Position numbers and translations under genes: made by a program. 64,000 bases of DNA from Paenibacillus curdlanolyticus YK9. Its GTDB lineage: Bacteria; Bacillota; Bacilli; Paenibacillales; Paenibacillaceae. Shown piece by piece: positions 17,296 through 25,403 of the stretch. The notes beneath the pieces are model-generated. The model made no database searches and was not told where the DNA came from. It saw only the letters and a program-made list of their open reading frames with translations. Position 1 is the stretch's first letter. Each line of letters begins with the position of its first letter. Where the stretch lies: NCBI RefSeq assembly GCF_000179615.1, contig NZ_AEDD01000010.1:1-64000 (forward strand), in the 5' to 3' direction.

Positions 17296-18243
17296 TCAAA
17301 TGCTCCAATCCACGTTCTCCTCTTGCCTGAACTCCTGCGGCGCACGGCCTCGAATAATCAGCTCCGGATTTTTAACCGTGACGCGGGCTCCTTCCGGCAC
17401 CGACTTCGAGATAAACACATTGCTGCCGATGATGACGCCCTTGCCAATGACGGTTTCTCCTCCGAGAATCGAAGCGCCGGAATAGACCGTAACATCATCC
17501 TCCAGCGTTGGATGGCGCTTAACGCCATTCAGCGCTTGTCCGCCGCGCGTCGATAAAGCGCCCAGCGTCACGCCGTGATAGATTTTCACCCGATTGCCGA
17601 TGACGGTTGTCTCGCCGATTACGACGCCTGTGCCGTGGTCAATAAAGAAGGAATGGCCGATCTTGGCGCCTGCATGGATATCAATTCCCGTCAGGTTATG
17701 CGCGTACTCCGTCATGATCCGAGGGATTAGCGGGACGGACAAGGAATGGAGCTCATGCGCCGCACGATAAATGCCCACCGCGAACAGCCCCGGGTAGGAG
17801 AAAATGATTTCGCTCGTATTGCTCGCTGCAGGATCGCCATCATAAGCGGCCTGTACATCCGTTGCCAGCACCGCGCGCAGCGCCGGGACCCTGCTAAGAA
17901 ACTCGGTAACGATCGTCTCTGTCCGATCCTTCACCTGCTCTTGGAACGCTGCATCCTGATGGTCATTCTCATAACGCAGGACGCGGCAAACTTGATCGGA
18001 CAAGATCTCATGGATTTTAATGAGCGTCTCCCCGATTTGGTAATTCATTGTCGCCTCGTGCATATTTTGCTTGCCAAAATAGCCCGGGAACAGCAGCTCG
18101 CGCATTAAGTGAATAACCTCAATGATACGATTCCGGTTTGGCAGCAGCGTAGGATCGATCGAACTATTTATCGGGTAATCCCGGTAGCTGTTCCCAATGT
18201 TTGCAACTAACTCGTTAAGCTTGCCATGAAAGACGCCACGCAA
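17296..18243 (-). CDS. epsC: Serine O-acetyltransferase, EpsC/long CysE type
   Basis: The protein has about 315 residues. An N-terminal helical region of about 170 residues precedes a left-handed beta-helix acetyltransferase domain with the motifs LTGIDIHAGAKIGHSFFIDHGTG and VKIYHGVTLGA, diagnostic of serine acetyltransferases. The reaction is L-serine plus acetyl-CoA to O-acetylserine, the precursor of cysteine. The length and N-terminus fit the EpsC-type group rather than the short Bacillus CysE. The start is a TTG at 18243, about eight bases after AGGGGAG. There is no sulfur gene next to it, so its regulation is not evident. Confidence 0.9.
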   Translation of the reverse strand: MRGVFHGKLNELVANIGNSYRDYPINSSIDPTLLPNRNRIIEVIHLMRELLFPGYFGKQNMHEATMNYQIGETLIKIHEILSDQVCRVLRYENDHQDAAFQEQVKDRTETIVTEFLSRVPALRAVLATDVQAAYDGDPAASNTSEIIFSYPGLFAVGIYRAAHELHSLSVPLIPRIMTEYAHNLTGIDIHAGAKIGHSFFIDHGTGVVIGETTVIGNRVKIYHGVTLGALSTRGGQALNGVKRHPTLEDDVTVYSGASILGGETVIGKGVIIGSNVFISKSVPEGARVTVKNPELIIRGRAPQEFRQEENVDWSI

Positions 18244-18417
18244 TGAAAGCTCCCCTTTGCCTGTGTAATAACGGTCATATATAGCACAAACATACCATCA
18301 TTCCTCGCGATGCTCAATCTTTTGACGGAAATCGAGAATGCCCTTGTCTGCCACTTTACTTCTGTAATTGGCTATGGTAAATTAATTTCGAAAATATTAG
18401 AAATAAAGGTGAAGACC

Positions 18418-18696
18418 ATGGACGCAGCCCAAATGCAAGCACACGCCATTAAAGTTCATCGCGCATTAGGCGAACAGACGCGCTATCGCATCGTTCAGCT
18501 TCTAACAACAGAGGGGGATCTCTGTCCTGCGGAGCTTGAGAAGCGGTTGGAATCCATTCCGCTCTCTACCCTGTCCCATCACTTGAAGCAGCTTGTCGAA
18601 TGCCAGCTACTCACTCCCCAGAAGCAAGGAACCTTCATTTACTACAGCCTAAATAGAGAAACCGTTCAAAAATTCGCTGCTTATTTGATCAGCTAA
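18418..18696 (+). CDS. ArsR-family winged-helix repressor
   Basis: The 92-residue protein is one ArsR-type winged helix-turn-helix (HRALGEQTRYRIVQLL, then LSTLSHHLKQLVECQLL). No cysteine or histidine metal-site motif stands out, so a non-metal signal is likely. The ATG at 18418 follows AAAGGTG; upstream in-frame starts lack a site. It lies 78 bp upstream of an MFS exporter on the same strand, and a palindrome sits between them. The likely role is control of that exporter and of itself. Confidence 0.88.
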   Translation: MDAAQMQAHAIKVHRALGEQTRYRIVQLLTTEGDLCPAELEKRLESIPLSTLSHHLKQLVECQLLTPQKQGTFIYYSLNRETVQKFAAYLIS

Positions 18697-18713
18697 AAAA
18701 TTTTAGTTCATAT

Positions 18714-18737
18714 TTCGATATTACCGGAAATATCGAA
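18714..18737. promoter_or_regulatory. Inverted-repeat operator between arsR-like and MFS genes
   Basis: TTCGATATT and AATATCGAA are perfect 9-bp half-sites separated by 6 bp. The size and position, 37 bp before the MFS start, fit an ArsR-family operator. The link to the adjacent regulator is inferred. Confidence 0.55.
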
Positions 18738-18774
18738 TTTATATAGATAGTTGACCATAAAGGAGATTTCGCCA

Positions 18775-19971
18775 ATGTCCTCCACATGGAAAATCTACAT
18801 TCTTACGCTAATCAGCTTCCTAGTCGGCACGTCTGAATATGTGATTGCAGGGATTCTCGATCAAATAGCGGCAAGCCTTTCGATCTCGCTCGTCGCCGCC
18901 GGTCAGCTCATTACCGTTTTCTCGATCGTCTATGCGTTTGGCACGCCGCTGCTCATTGCGCTTACCGCCCGATGGGACCGCCGCAAGCTGCTGCTTAGCG
19001 GGCTTGGTTTATTCGTCTTAGCGAACGGGCTCGTTTTTGCCCTCCCGGGATTCACGCTGTTTCTAGTTGCACGGATTATTATGGCGCTCGGCGCTGGCAT
19101 TGTCGTCGTGACCGCGCTCACCGTCGCTTCTTCCATTGCGCCGCAGAACAAGCAAGGCAGCGCCATTGCCACTGTTATTATGGGCTTCACCGCGTCCCTC
19201 ATCATCGGCGTTCCGATCGGTCGCATCGTCGCTGCTCATTTTGATTGGAAAATCATTTTCGCCGGCATTGTCCTGCTTGGCCTTGTCGCAATCATCGTGC
19301 TCTGGGCAACGATCCCTCATACGCAAAACGCCGCGCCCATCCCACTTCGCCAGCAGCTCGCCATCCTTCGGAGCCGTACAATCATACTCGCCCTAGCCAT
19401 CAGCTTCTTCTGGCTGGCAGGATACTCAATCGCTTACACCTATATTTCTCCGTTCCTGCTGGATGTCACCGGCATGAATGAACAAACCCTCAGCGCTGCC
19501 CTGCTTGCATTCGGCATCGCCAGTCTCATCGGCTCCAAGCTCGGCGGCTACGGTACCGATCGTTGGGGCGTGCAGCGAACGCTCGTATCTGGCATGGTCC
19601 TGCATGTCATTGCATTGCTGCTGCTGTCGACAGCCATTCACTCGCCGATCATCGTGTTCGCAGCCTTAATGCTGTGGTCGTTCGCCGCATGGTCCTCAGG
19701 GCCAACGCAGCAATACAACCTCGTCACCTTAGCGCCAGAATCAGCCAGCATTATGCTCAGCCTCAACAGCTCCGTCATGCAGCTCGCCATGGCGGCTGGC
19801 GCAGGCATCGGCGGCATTGTGGTCGGGTCCGTGTCCTTGCGGGCCGTAATGTGGATGGGCGCGATCGGGGTTGCACTAGCAATTGGCATTATCGCGCTGT
19901 TAGCCCGATATGCGCGGTCGAACTGCCCCGAGCGCCACAATGCCGAAGCAGAGGAGCTGCAGCAGGCTTGA
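18775..19971 (+). CDS. MFS transporter (AraJ/YdhP-like efflux type)
   Basis: The 398-residue protein has about twelve hydrophobic segments and the MFS motif between helices 2 and 3 (LTARWDRRKLLL). The opening WKIYILTLISFLVGTSEYVIAG is typical of the drug:H+ antiporter AraJ/YdhP group, which exports small molecules using the proton gradient. The ATG at 18775 has AAAGGAG nine bases upstream. It follows the ArsR-type gene and probably shares its operator. The substrate is unknown. Confidence 0.9.
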   Translation: MSSTWKIYILTLISFLVGTSEYVIAGILDQIAASLSISLVAAGQLITVFSIVYAFGTPLLIALTARWDRRKLLLSGLGLFVLANGLVFALPGFTLFLVARIIMALGAGIVVVTALTVASSIAPQNKQGSAIATVIMGFTASLIIGVPIGRIVAAHFDWKIIFAGIVLLGLVAIIVLWATIPHTQNAAPIPLRQQLAILRSRTIILALAISFFWLAGYSIAYTYISPFLLDVTGMNEQTLSAALLAFGIASLIGSKLGGYGTDRWGVQRTLVSGMVLHVIALLLLSTAIHSPIIVFAALMLWSFAAWSSGPTQQYNLVTLAPESASIMLSLNSSVMQLAMAAGAGIGGIVVGSVSLRAVMWMGAIGVALAIGIIALLARYARSNCPERHNAEAEELQQA

Positions 19972-20002
19972 CCTATACGCGGAAAATGGGTGCATAACGC
20001 AT

Positions 20003-20034
20003 AAAAACCACAGCCCGCTAGGCTAGTGGTTTTT
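20003..20034 (+). terminator. Terminator after the MFS gene
   Basis: AAAAACCACAGCC and GGCTAGTGGTTTTT pair around a 5-base loop, with one mismatch, ending in a T run on the plus strand. Confidence 0.7.
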
Positions 20035-20131
20035 ACGTTTGCGCATGAGCTAAATCCTTGAACTCCCTGTCTTATCCAGCTATACTTGCTCGATACACGC
20101 TATCCATTCATTCCTGGAGGAAGGGATTTCA

Positions 20132-20842
20132 ATGGAAAGAACCATTATCATCAGCGACGTTCATGGATGCCTTACGCAATTGGAAGCCTTATTGCATCTG
20201 GTTCAGTTTCAGCCCCGCCGCGATCACTTGATCCTGCTCGGCGATCTGATCGATCACGGCCCGCAAAGCCGCGAGGCGATCGACTTCGCCATCTCGCTCG
20301 TTCGTGACGGCGCCGCTACAGCCATTCGAGGCAACCATGACCAGCGATTGATCGAAATTGTAAATGGCGATCCAGAAGCTATCGCGAAGTTTTTCAAGCA
20401 TGGCGGCCAAGCGACGTACGAGAGCTATATCGGACCGCGGGAGCAACGGACGGAAACTGAGATGCTTCGGGAACTGCAGGAGCGAATTCCTGCCGAGTTC
20501 CCGCATCATCTGGATTTTATCGAGTCGATGCCTCACTACTTAGAGGATGAATCGTATATTTATGTGCATGCTGGCATCCATCCCGATTACGTGAGCGATT
20601 GGCAAAACCAGCCGCTACGGGAATTCCTGTATGTGAAAGAGCCATTCATCTCGCAGCCGACAGGCCTCAGCAAGCCCGTCGTGTTCGGTCATACGAAAAC
20701 GATAGATATCCACGGCAAACCCGACATTTGGTTCGGTGCAGACAAGATCGGCATCGATGGGGGCTGCGCTTATGGGCATCAGCTGAACGCGCTTGTCGTG
20801 ACGGGGGATGGAGAGCTACGGATGTACAGCGTGCCCGCTTGA
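20132..20842 (+). CDS. Metallophosphoesterase, Ser/Thr protein phosphatase-like (PrpE/ApaH group)
   Basis: The 236-residue protein has all signature motifs of the calcineurin-like fold: SDVHG (Asp9, His11), GDLIDHG (Asp38), RGNHD (about 66-70), then HAG and GHT near the C-terminus. These bind two metal ions. Relatives dephosphorylate proteins or cleave dinucleoside polyphosphates such as Ap4A, and sequence alone does not choose between these. The ATG follows GGAGGAAGGG. It is a single gene facing the hairpin array. Confidence 0.9.
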   Translation: MERTIIISDVHGCLTQLEALLHLVQFQPRRDHLILLGDLIDHGPQSREAIDFAISLVRDGAATAIRGNHDQRLIEIVNGDPEAIAKFFKHGGQATYESYIGPREQRTETEMLRELQERIPAEFPHHLDFIESMPHYLEDESYIYVHAGIHPDYVSDWQNQPLREFLYVKEPFISQPTGLSKPVVFGHTKTIDIHGKPDIWFGADKIGIDGGCAYGHQLNALVVTGDGELRMYSVPA

Positions 20843-20872
20843 TTAGTAGCGAGGTTTGCACGCTCGCGCGCC

Positions 20873-21158
20873 AATAGGGCAGATTTTTCTGCCCTATTCA
20901 CTCGGCTTACGCGCTCATGCGCCAAATAGGGCAGATTTTTCTGCCCTATTCACTCGGCTTGCGCGCTCACGCGCCAATAGGGCAGATTTTTCTGCCCTAT
21001 TCACTCGGCTTACGCGCTCATGCGCCAATAGGGCAGATTTTTCTGCCCTATTCACTCGGCTTGCGCGCTCATGCGCCAATAGGGCAGATTTTTCTGCCCT
21101 ATTCACTCGGCTTGCGCGCTCACGCGCCAATAGGGCAGATTTTTCTGCCCTATTCACT
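20873..21158. repeat. Six-unit 51-bp tandem hairpin array (array 2)
   Basis: Units start at 20873, 20925, 20976, 21027, 21078 and 21129 (periods of 51 bp, the first 52). Each holds a perfect 11-bp stem, AATAGGGCAGA and TCTGCCCTATT, with a TTTT loop, separated by a spacer with CTCGGCTT and CGCGCTCA motifs. It lies between convergent gene ends and could act as a strong two-way terminator. Array 1 (177-481) has the same hairpin core and the same unit number but a different spacer. Confidence 0.92.
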
Positions 21159-21199
21159 CAACCAACACGCTCAACTCAGCTCCTCGCGCCTTCGTTCGC

Positions 21200-21811
21200 T
21201 CACACCGGCCGCTCCACCGTAAACAGCTCGCCCAACTTCGCATAATCATTGCCTGCGAGCCTGCTCACCGGCCGCAGACCGTGCGGATCGATCCGTCCGT
21301 TCTCGTACAGCGACTCCGCAACGTGAAACTGCACAATCCGCGCAATCAGCAGGTCCGCCGCAGGCTGCTCAGCGGTGCCGCCGAGCGGGATTGCCCGTTC
21401 AAGCACGCATTCCATGCGGATGCTCGCCTCGGCGATCCCCGGTACGGCAACGCGGTCGCTCGCAATGGGGGTCAGCCCTGCCAGCGCCACTTCGCTCTCA
21501 TCCGGCGGCAAACTCGCTGCGGTCGCATTCAGCTGTTCCACGTAGGATTCGGACGCAATGTGTACGACCAGCTCGCCTGTCGCAATTGCATTGCGCGCCG
21601 TATCTTTACGCTCGCCCTGCTTACGCTGGACGGAAATCGCGATCATCGGCGGATTCACCGTCACGATGGTAAAGAAGCTAAAGGGCGCCGCGTTCATCAC
21701 GCCCTCCTGCGACAACGTCGTTACGAATGCGATCGGCCTCGGAATGATGCTTCCGATGAGCAGCTTATAATTGTCCTTATCGCTCTGTTGAGAAGGATCG
21801 ATAGCAATCAT
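21200..21811 (-). CDS. Flavin reductase-like, FMN-binding split-barrel protein
   Basis: The 203-residue protein has the flavin-reductase split-barrel pattern: IGSIIPRPIAFVTT near the N-terminus, then NAAPFSFFTIVTVNPPMIAISVQ, which contact FMN. Members reduce or bind FMN, often to supply reduced flavin. The ATG at 21811 follows GGAGGG by eight bases. It starts 33 bp after the MhqD-like gene on the same strand and is probably the last gene of that operon, which fits a role in quinone or electrophile metabolism. The hairpin array just beyond likely ends the transcript. Confidence 0.88.
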   Translation of the reverse strand: MIAIDPSQQSDKDNYKLLIGSIIPRPIAFVTTLSQEGVMNAAPFSFFTIVTVNPPMIAISVQRKQGERKDTARNAIATGELVVHIASESYVEQLNATAASLPPDESEVALAGLTPIASDRVAVPGIAEASIRMECVLERAIPLGGTAEQPAADLLIARIVQFHVAESLYENGRIDPHGLRPVSRLAGNDYAKLGELFTVERPV

Positions 21812-21844
21812 GCGTTCAGCCCTCCGTTCTATTCCATGTGATCA

Positions 21845-22459
21845 TCACGCAAAATTCCGTTCAAACCACGCCGCCGCCGCATCGGCCTCGGTTCTCGACA
21901 GCTGATGCCCTGTCCGCTCCCAATGGACCTCAACCTCCGCTCCCGCGTCGCTTAGCAGCTGCTGCAGCTCCTCCGTCTCCTGCGGCGAGCAGATCGGATC
22001 GTTCTCACCTGCCCCGATGAAGACGGGCACGCCGGGCAGATCAGGCAGCTTCACGCCACGGCGCGGCACCATTGGATGATGAAGGATTGCGCCTCTGAGC
22101 GAGCCCGCATGATGGAAGAGCAAACTCCCTGCGATGTTCGCCCCGTTAGAGTAGCCCACAGCAACGAAATTGCTTCGATCCAGCCCATATTCAGCCGCTG
22201 CCCAATTCAGAAAATCATGCAGCTCCTGCGTGCGGAATACGAGGTCCTCTTCATCAAACACACCCTCTGCCAGACGGCGGAAAAATCGCGCCATGCCATT
22301 CTCAAGCACATTGCCTCTTACGCTCAGCACCGAAGAAGTCGGGGAAACGAGCCTTGCCAGCGACAGCAGATCCCGCTCGGTGCCGCCCGTTCCGTGGAAC
22401 AGGACGAGCACCGGCGCATTCAAATCAAATCCAGCCTGGAATAAATGTTTCATGCTCAT
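21845..22459 (-). CDS. mhqD: MhqD-like carboxylesterase
   Basis: The 204-residue protein is an alpha/beta hydrolase with a complete triad: Ser104 in GYSNG, Asp154 in GENDP and His185 in GHQLS. Segments such as SVRGNVLENGMARFFRRLAEG match Bacillus subtilis MhqD very closely, as I recall it. MhqD belongs to the MhqR regulon induced by 2-methylhydroquinone and catechol. The start ATG at 22459 overlaps the stop of the upstream dioxygenase gene by four bases (ATGA) and follows GAGGAGG, so translation is probably coupled. Confidence 0.93.
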   Translation of the reverse strand: MSMKHLFQAGFDLNAPVLVLFHGTGGTERDLLSLARLVSPTSSVLSVRGNVLENGMARFFRRLAEGVFDEEDLVFRTQELHDFLNWAAAEYGLDRSNFVAVGYSNGANIAGSLLFHHAGSLRGAILHHPMVPRRGVKLPDLPGVPVFIGAGENDPICSPQETEELQQLLSDAGAEVEVHWERTGHQLSRTEADAAAAWFERNFA

Positions 22460-23406
22460 TGTGCATCCTCCTCTAATACGCGCACTTGGATGGGCGGCAG
22501 CAGCGCTTCGATCTGCCCGCGATGCTCTTCGAACCATTCCGGCAGTTTAATTTCCTCGCCAAGCGCGTCCGGCGCTTCGTCGCGAGCGAATCCCGGCGGG
22601 TCTGTTGCAATCTCGAACAGGATGCCGCCTTCTTCACGGAAGTATAGCGCGTGGAAATATTGGCGATCGACGATCGGCGTCGGATGGAAACCGCTCTGCA
22701 CAACATGCTCTCTCCACAGCGCATGCTCGGCATCATCCGCTGCGCGCCACGCAATATGATGGACGGTGCCTGCTCCGCCTGTGCCATGCGGCACCGCTTG
22801 AACCGGCAGATCGATCACGTTGCCGATGTCAGCCGTCGATTGGTACCGGGCATATACGCCTTCTTGGCCGACTTTGCGCAGGCCCATTACATGCTCAAGC
22901 AGATGCGCCGTTTTGTCTGGCGCCGTGCTGTACAATACAGCACCGCCGAAGCCTTTGATCGCTTTATCGACCGGCACGCCGCCGAATGCCCATTGACTAG
23001 GCGCCCCTGCTTCGCGCTCAACGATTTCAAGTTTCAGTCCGTCGCGATCTTCGAATTGCAGATAGGTCTCGCCGAATCGAACCGTCGTTTCATACGCAAC
23101 ATTAAATTTCTGCAAGCGCGCTTCCCAGAATGGCAGACTGCCCGTCGGTACAACATAAGAAGTGATGCCGACTTGGCCGCCGCCAACGCGGCCTTTACGC
23201 GAATTCGCCCATGGGAAGAACGTGATGATCGTGCCCGGACTGCCCTGTTGATCGCCGAAGTACAGATGGTACACTTCCGGCGCGTCGAAGTTAATCGTTT
23301 TTTTCACCAGCCGAAGCCCGAGAACCCCTGCGTAGAAATCAACGTTTTCCTGTGCGTTTCTTACGAATGCCGTAATGTGGTGGATACCTGCGGTTTGTTT
23401 TGTCAT
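22456..23406 (-). CDS. mhqO: MhqO-like ring-cleaving dioxygenase (glyoxalase fold)
   Basis: The protein has about 316 residues and two vicinal-oxygen-chelate (glyoxalase) halves, starting GIHHITAFVRNAQENVDFY and GTVHHIAWRAADD, with a late Glu in ILFEIATDPPGF. The His, His and Glu are placed as iron ligands of extradiol dioxygenases. It resembles Bacillus subtilis MhqO, which is thought to open hydroquinone-type rings. I chose the ATG at 23406, nine bases after AAGGAG; an ATG three codons earlier touches the site. A perfect palindrome upstream matches one before the MarR-type gene, linking both to one regulator. Confidence 0.92.
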   Translation of the reverse strand: MTKQTAGIHHITAFVRNAQENVDFYAGVLGLRLVKKTINFDAPEVYHLYFGDQQGSPGTIITFFPWANSRKGRVGGGQVGITSYVVPTGSLPFWEARLQKFNVAYETTVRFGETYLQFEDRDGLKLEIVEREAGAPSQWAFGGVPVDKAIKGFGGAVLYSTAPDKTAHLLEHVMGLRKVGQEGVYARYQSTADIGNVIDLPVQAVPHGTGGAGTVHHIAWRAADDAEHALWREHVVQSGFHPTPIVDRQYFHALYFREEGGILFEIATDPPGFARDEAPDALGEEIKLPEWFEEHRGQIEALLPPIQVRVLEEDAQ

Positions 23407-23486
23407 TTTAGCCATCTCCTTAAGCGGGTTTAGTTTTTATTTCGTTTATGATTAGCCTGATTGATTGACTTAGGTTCATTTTAAGA

Positions 23487-23502
23487 ATCTTAAATTTAAG
23501 AT
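23487..23502. promoter_or_regulatory. MarR/MhqR-type operator upstream of the mhqO operon
   Basis: ATCTTAAATTTAAGAT is a perfect 16-bp palindrome 81 bp before the dioxygenase start. The same outer half-sites, ATCTT and AAGAT with 6 bp between, recur at 24003-24018. Confidence 0.65.
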
Positions 23503-23522
23503 ATATGATGTGCAAAATGGCT

Positions 23523-23975
23523 CTACTTGAATCCATCCTGCGCGAACCGGCCCAGCTTCTTCAGCAACTGACTTGCCGCCTGCTTCTCTTCTGCCGTCAG
23601 TCCCGCCATCGCTTGGCCGATCACATCCGTATGCGTCGGAAATACTTCCTTGATAAACTGCTTGCCTGCATCCGTTATTTCCGCGAAAATGAGTCGGCGA
23701 TCCTCCGTCGATGTCTTCCGCGATACGAACTGCTTCTTCTCCAGCTTATCGACGACATAAGTGATGTTGCCGCTGCTCATGAGCACTTTGCTGCCAATCT
23801 GTTGAATCGGTTGAGCACCCTTATGATACAGCAGCTCGAGTACGCCGAATTCGGTTCGGTTAAGCCCATGGCGCCGAATATCGCGATCCGCATGTGCATT
23901 CACCCACTGACTTGCTCTCGAAAGAGCAATGTAAAGATCCAGCGTTACGTCCTTATCCTTCGTCAGCTCCGTCAT
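23523..23975 (-). CDS. mhqR: MhqR-like MarR-family repressor
   Basis: The 150-residue protein has the MarR winged-helix domain (FGVLELLYHKGAQPIQQIG, then GNITYVVDKLEKKQFVSRKTSTEDRRLIFAEIT). It resembles Bacillus subtilis MhqR (YkvE), which represses quinone-resistance genes until electrophiles release it. No conserved cysteine redox switch is obvious, which also fits MhqR. The ATG at 23975 has GAGGTGAT seven bases upstream. It lies just upstream of the mhqO-like gene and has its own copy of the operator, so autoregulation is likely. Confidence 0.88.
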   Translation of the reverse strand: MTELTKDKDVTLDLYIALSRASQWVNAHADRDIRRHGLNRTEFGVLELLYHKGAQPIQQIGSKVLMSSGNITYVVDKLEKKQFVSRKTSTEDRRLIFAEITDAGKQFIKEVFPTHTDVIGQAMAGLTAEEKQAASQLLKKLGRFAQDGFK

Positions 23976-24002
23976 TGTGATCACCTCGCGTTCGTTTCAT
24001 TT

Positions 24003-24018
24003 ATCTTGATTTAAAGAT
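24003..24018. promoter_or_regulatory. MarR/MhqR-type operator upstream of the mhqR-like gene
   Basis: ATCTTGATTTAAAGAT keeps the ATCTT/AAGAT half-sites with 6 bp between, as at 23487-23502. It lies 28 bp before the regulator's start, a position that would block its promoter. A further half-site, AAGAT, follows. Confidence 0.6.
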
Positions 24019-24052
24019 AATACAATTTAAGATAGTTGTCAAGCGGGTCATG

Positions 24053-25150
24053 TTATGAATTTACGGATTTTCTTAAAAAGGCTGCGGTCGTAATGAAGAC
24101 AAGCGGCAGCACGTATACCACCCCGACCCATAATGGATGAACGACGACCACAAGCTCCTCCCACTCCAGCATCGTCGCTGGCAGCGTAAGCGCCATTAGC
24201 TGAGTCATCACGCATAAAGGGTTAACCATTAGTCGACGATTGTTGATTTTGAACAGGTCCGTTACAATCGTCAAAATGGCAAACATCGTGATCGTGGCTT
24301 TCATAAGCGAGCCTGCGATCATGGACATCCCCACGATTGCTTCCATCCGTTCGATGATATCGCCAATCTCAATAATTTGAGCGAGCACGAACAACGGATA
24401 TCGCTTCTCCGCCGCTAACGGGCCTAATGTCATGATCGTACAGATCGTCGACAAAATGAGAATGACGACGTTGATGATCATCATGCCGACAAGCATGGTT
24501 TTCAATTTTTTGGGGGCGCCTGTACGTGCATACGGCAAGACTGTCATAAATAAAACAACCTCTCCATAAGGAAACCCGAACGTAAAATAGCTGCCCAGAA
24601 GCATTGGTTTAATCCCTTCCGGGAAAATCGGAGCCAAAAAATCGAGGTGATAATCCGGGATAAGCAGCACGATGACAACCGCCCAAAATAAGATGACGAT
24701 GACCGTCATAATGACAAACATGCGCGCTATGGTTTCAATACCCGCTCTCAATAATAGGGCAACCACAATAAACATCATGCCGGTGAATACGTATGCTGGC
24801 GTCTCCGGGAGCATCATGCTGTTCATAAAACCGGCGACATCAATTAAAATACCGGCCGCCATATGAAAAGCCATCGTTAGCATCAACCCGGCGACTGCAA
24901 ACGTCGGCCACTTGCCGATTGTCTTTCGACAAATATCAATAAAGGATACGCCCGGATACCGATTTATCAAATAGAGCATCATCGCTAGCAAAGCGAGCCC
25001 GAATGCCAAGGAGATCAGAAGCGACAGCCATGCGGCATTCATCGCCATTCCGACGAGAGGCCCCGGGATGACGATAATCGCCGAGCCCGTGATGTAGATA
25101 AAGAACAAAAAGGCAGTTTGTACGACGCTGATCGTTTGCAGATTTTTCAT
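24053..25150 (-). CDS. Spore germination permease-like B subunit (GerAB family)
   Basis: The 365-residue protein has about ten hydrophobic segments and matches the GerAB group of amino-acid-permease-like germinant receptors (opening ISVQTAF-type segment, then YPLFVLAQIIEIGDIIERMEA). With the A and C subunits it forms the receptor in the inner spore membrane that senses nutrients; the B subunit binds the germinant in studied systems. The start ATG at 25150 overlaps the stop of the small upstream gene by four bases. It is the last gene of the operon. Confidence 0.92.
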   Translation of the reverse strand: MKNLQTISVVQTAFLFFIYITGSAIIVIPGPLVGMAMNAAWLSLLISLAFGLALLAMMLYLINRYPGVSFIDICRKTIGKWPTFAVAGLMLTMAFHMAAGILIDVAGFMNSMMLPETPAYVFTGMMFIVVALLLRAGIETIARMFVIMTVIVILFWAVVIVLLIPDYHLDFLAPIFPEGIKPMLLGSYFTFGFPYGEVVLFMTVLPYARTGAPKKLKTMLVGMMIINVVILILSTICTIMTLGPLAAEKRYPLFVLAQIIEIGDIIERMEAIVGMSMIAGSLMKATITMFAILTIVTDLFKINNRRLMVNPLCVMTQLMALTLPATMLEWEELVVVVHPLWVGVVYVLPLVFITTAAFLRKSVNS

Positions 25151-25392
25151 GACGGCTTGACCTTCAAATAGCCGACGATTTGCCTTGCAGGCGCCGTCAA
25201 CAGATGGTCCACGACCGTGTGCATATCCGGCAGTTCTCGGATCGTCAGATAGTCGACACAATAATAAATCGATAGCGTGAGGATGGTGTAATACATCCAT
25301 TTTTCCCGCACGGCGGCGGTACGGGATGCTCGAAGGTCAGGCAAGAGCGCGATGGCGTAGGTCAATACCAGAACGATCATTTTCTCCTTCAT
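25147..25392 (-). CDS. Small membrane protein of the ger operon (D-subunit-like)
   Basis: The 81-residue protein has a hydrophobic N-terminal segment (MIVLVLTYAIALLP) and a second one (YYTILTLSIYYCV). It lies between the C and B receptor genes, 11 bp after the former and overlapping the latter by four bases, so it belongs to the operon. Some ger operons of Bacillus carry a small fourth D gene for a two-helix membrane protein that modulates germination. Assignment here rests on size, topology and position; I do not recognise the sequence. AGGAGG precedes the ATG. Confidence 0.85.
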   Translation of the reverse strand: MKEKMIVLVLTYAIALLPDLRASRTAAVREKWMYYTILTLSIYYCVDYLTIRELPDMHTVVDHLLTAPARQIVGYLKVKPS

Positions 25393-25403
25393 CGGACTGC
25401 CTC

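Noticed and set aside
20873-21158. Repeat protein genes read through array 2 on both strands
   Set aside because: Several frames stay open at once and give simple 17-residue repeats with no ribosome binding site; the DNA is better explained as hairpin units.
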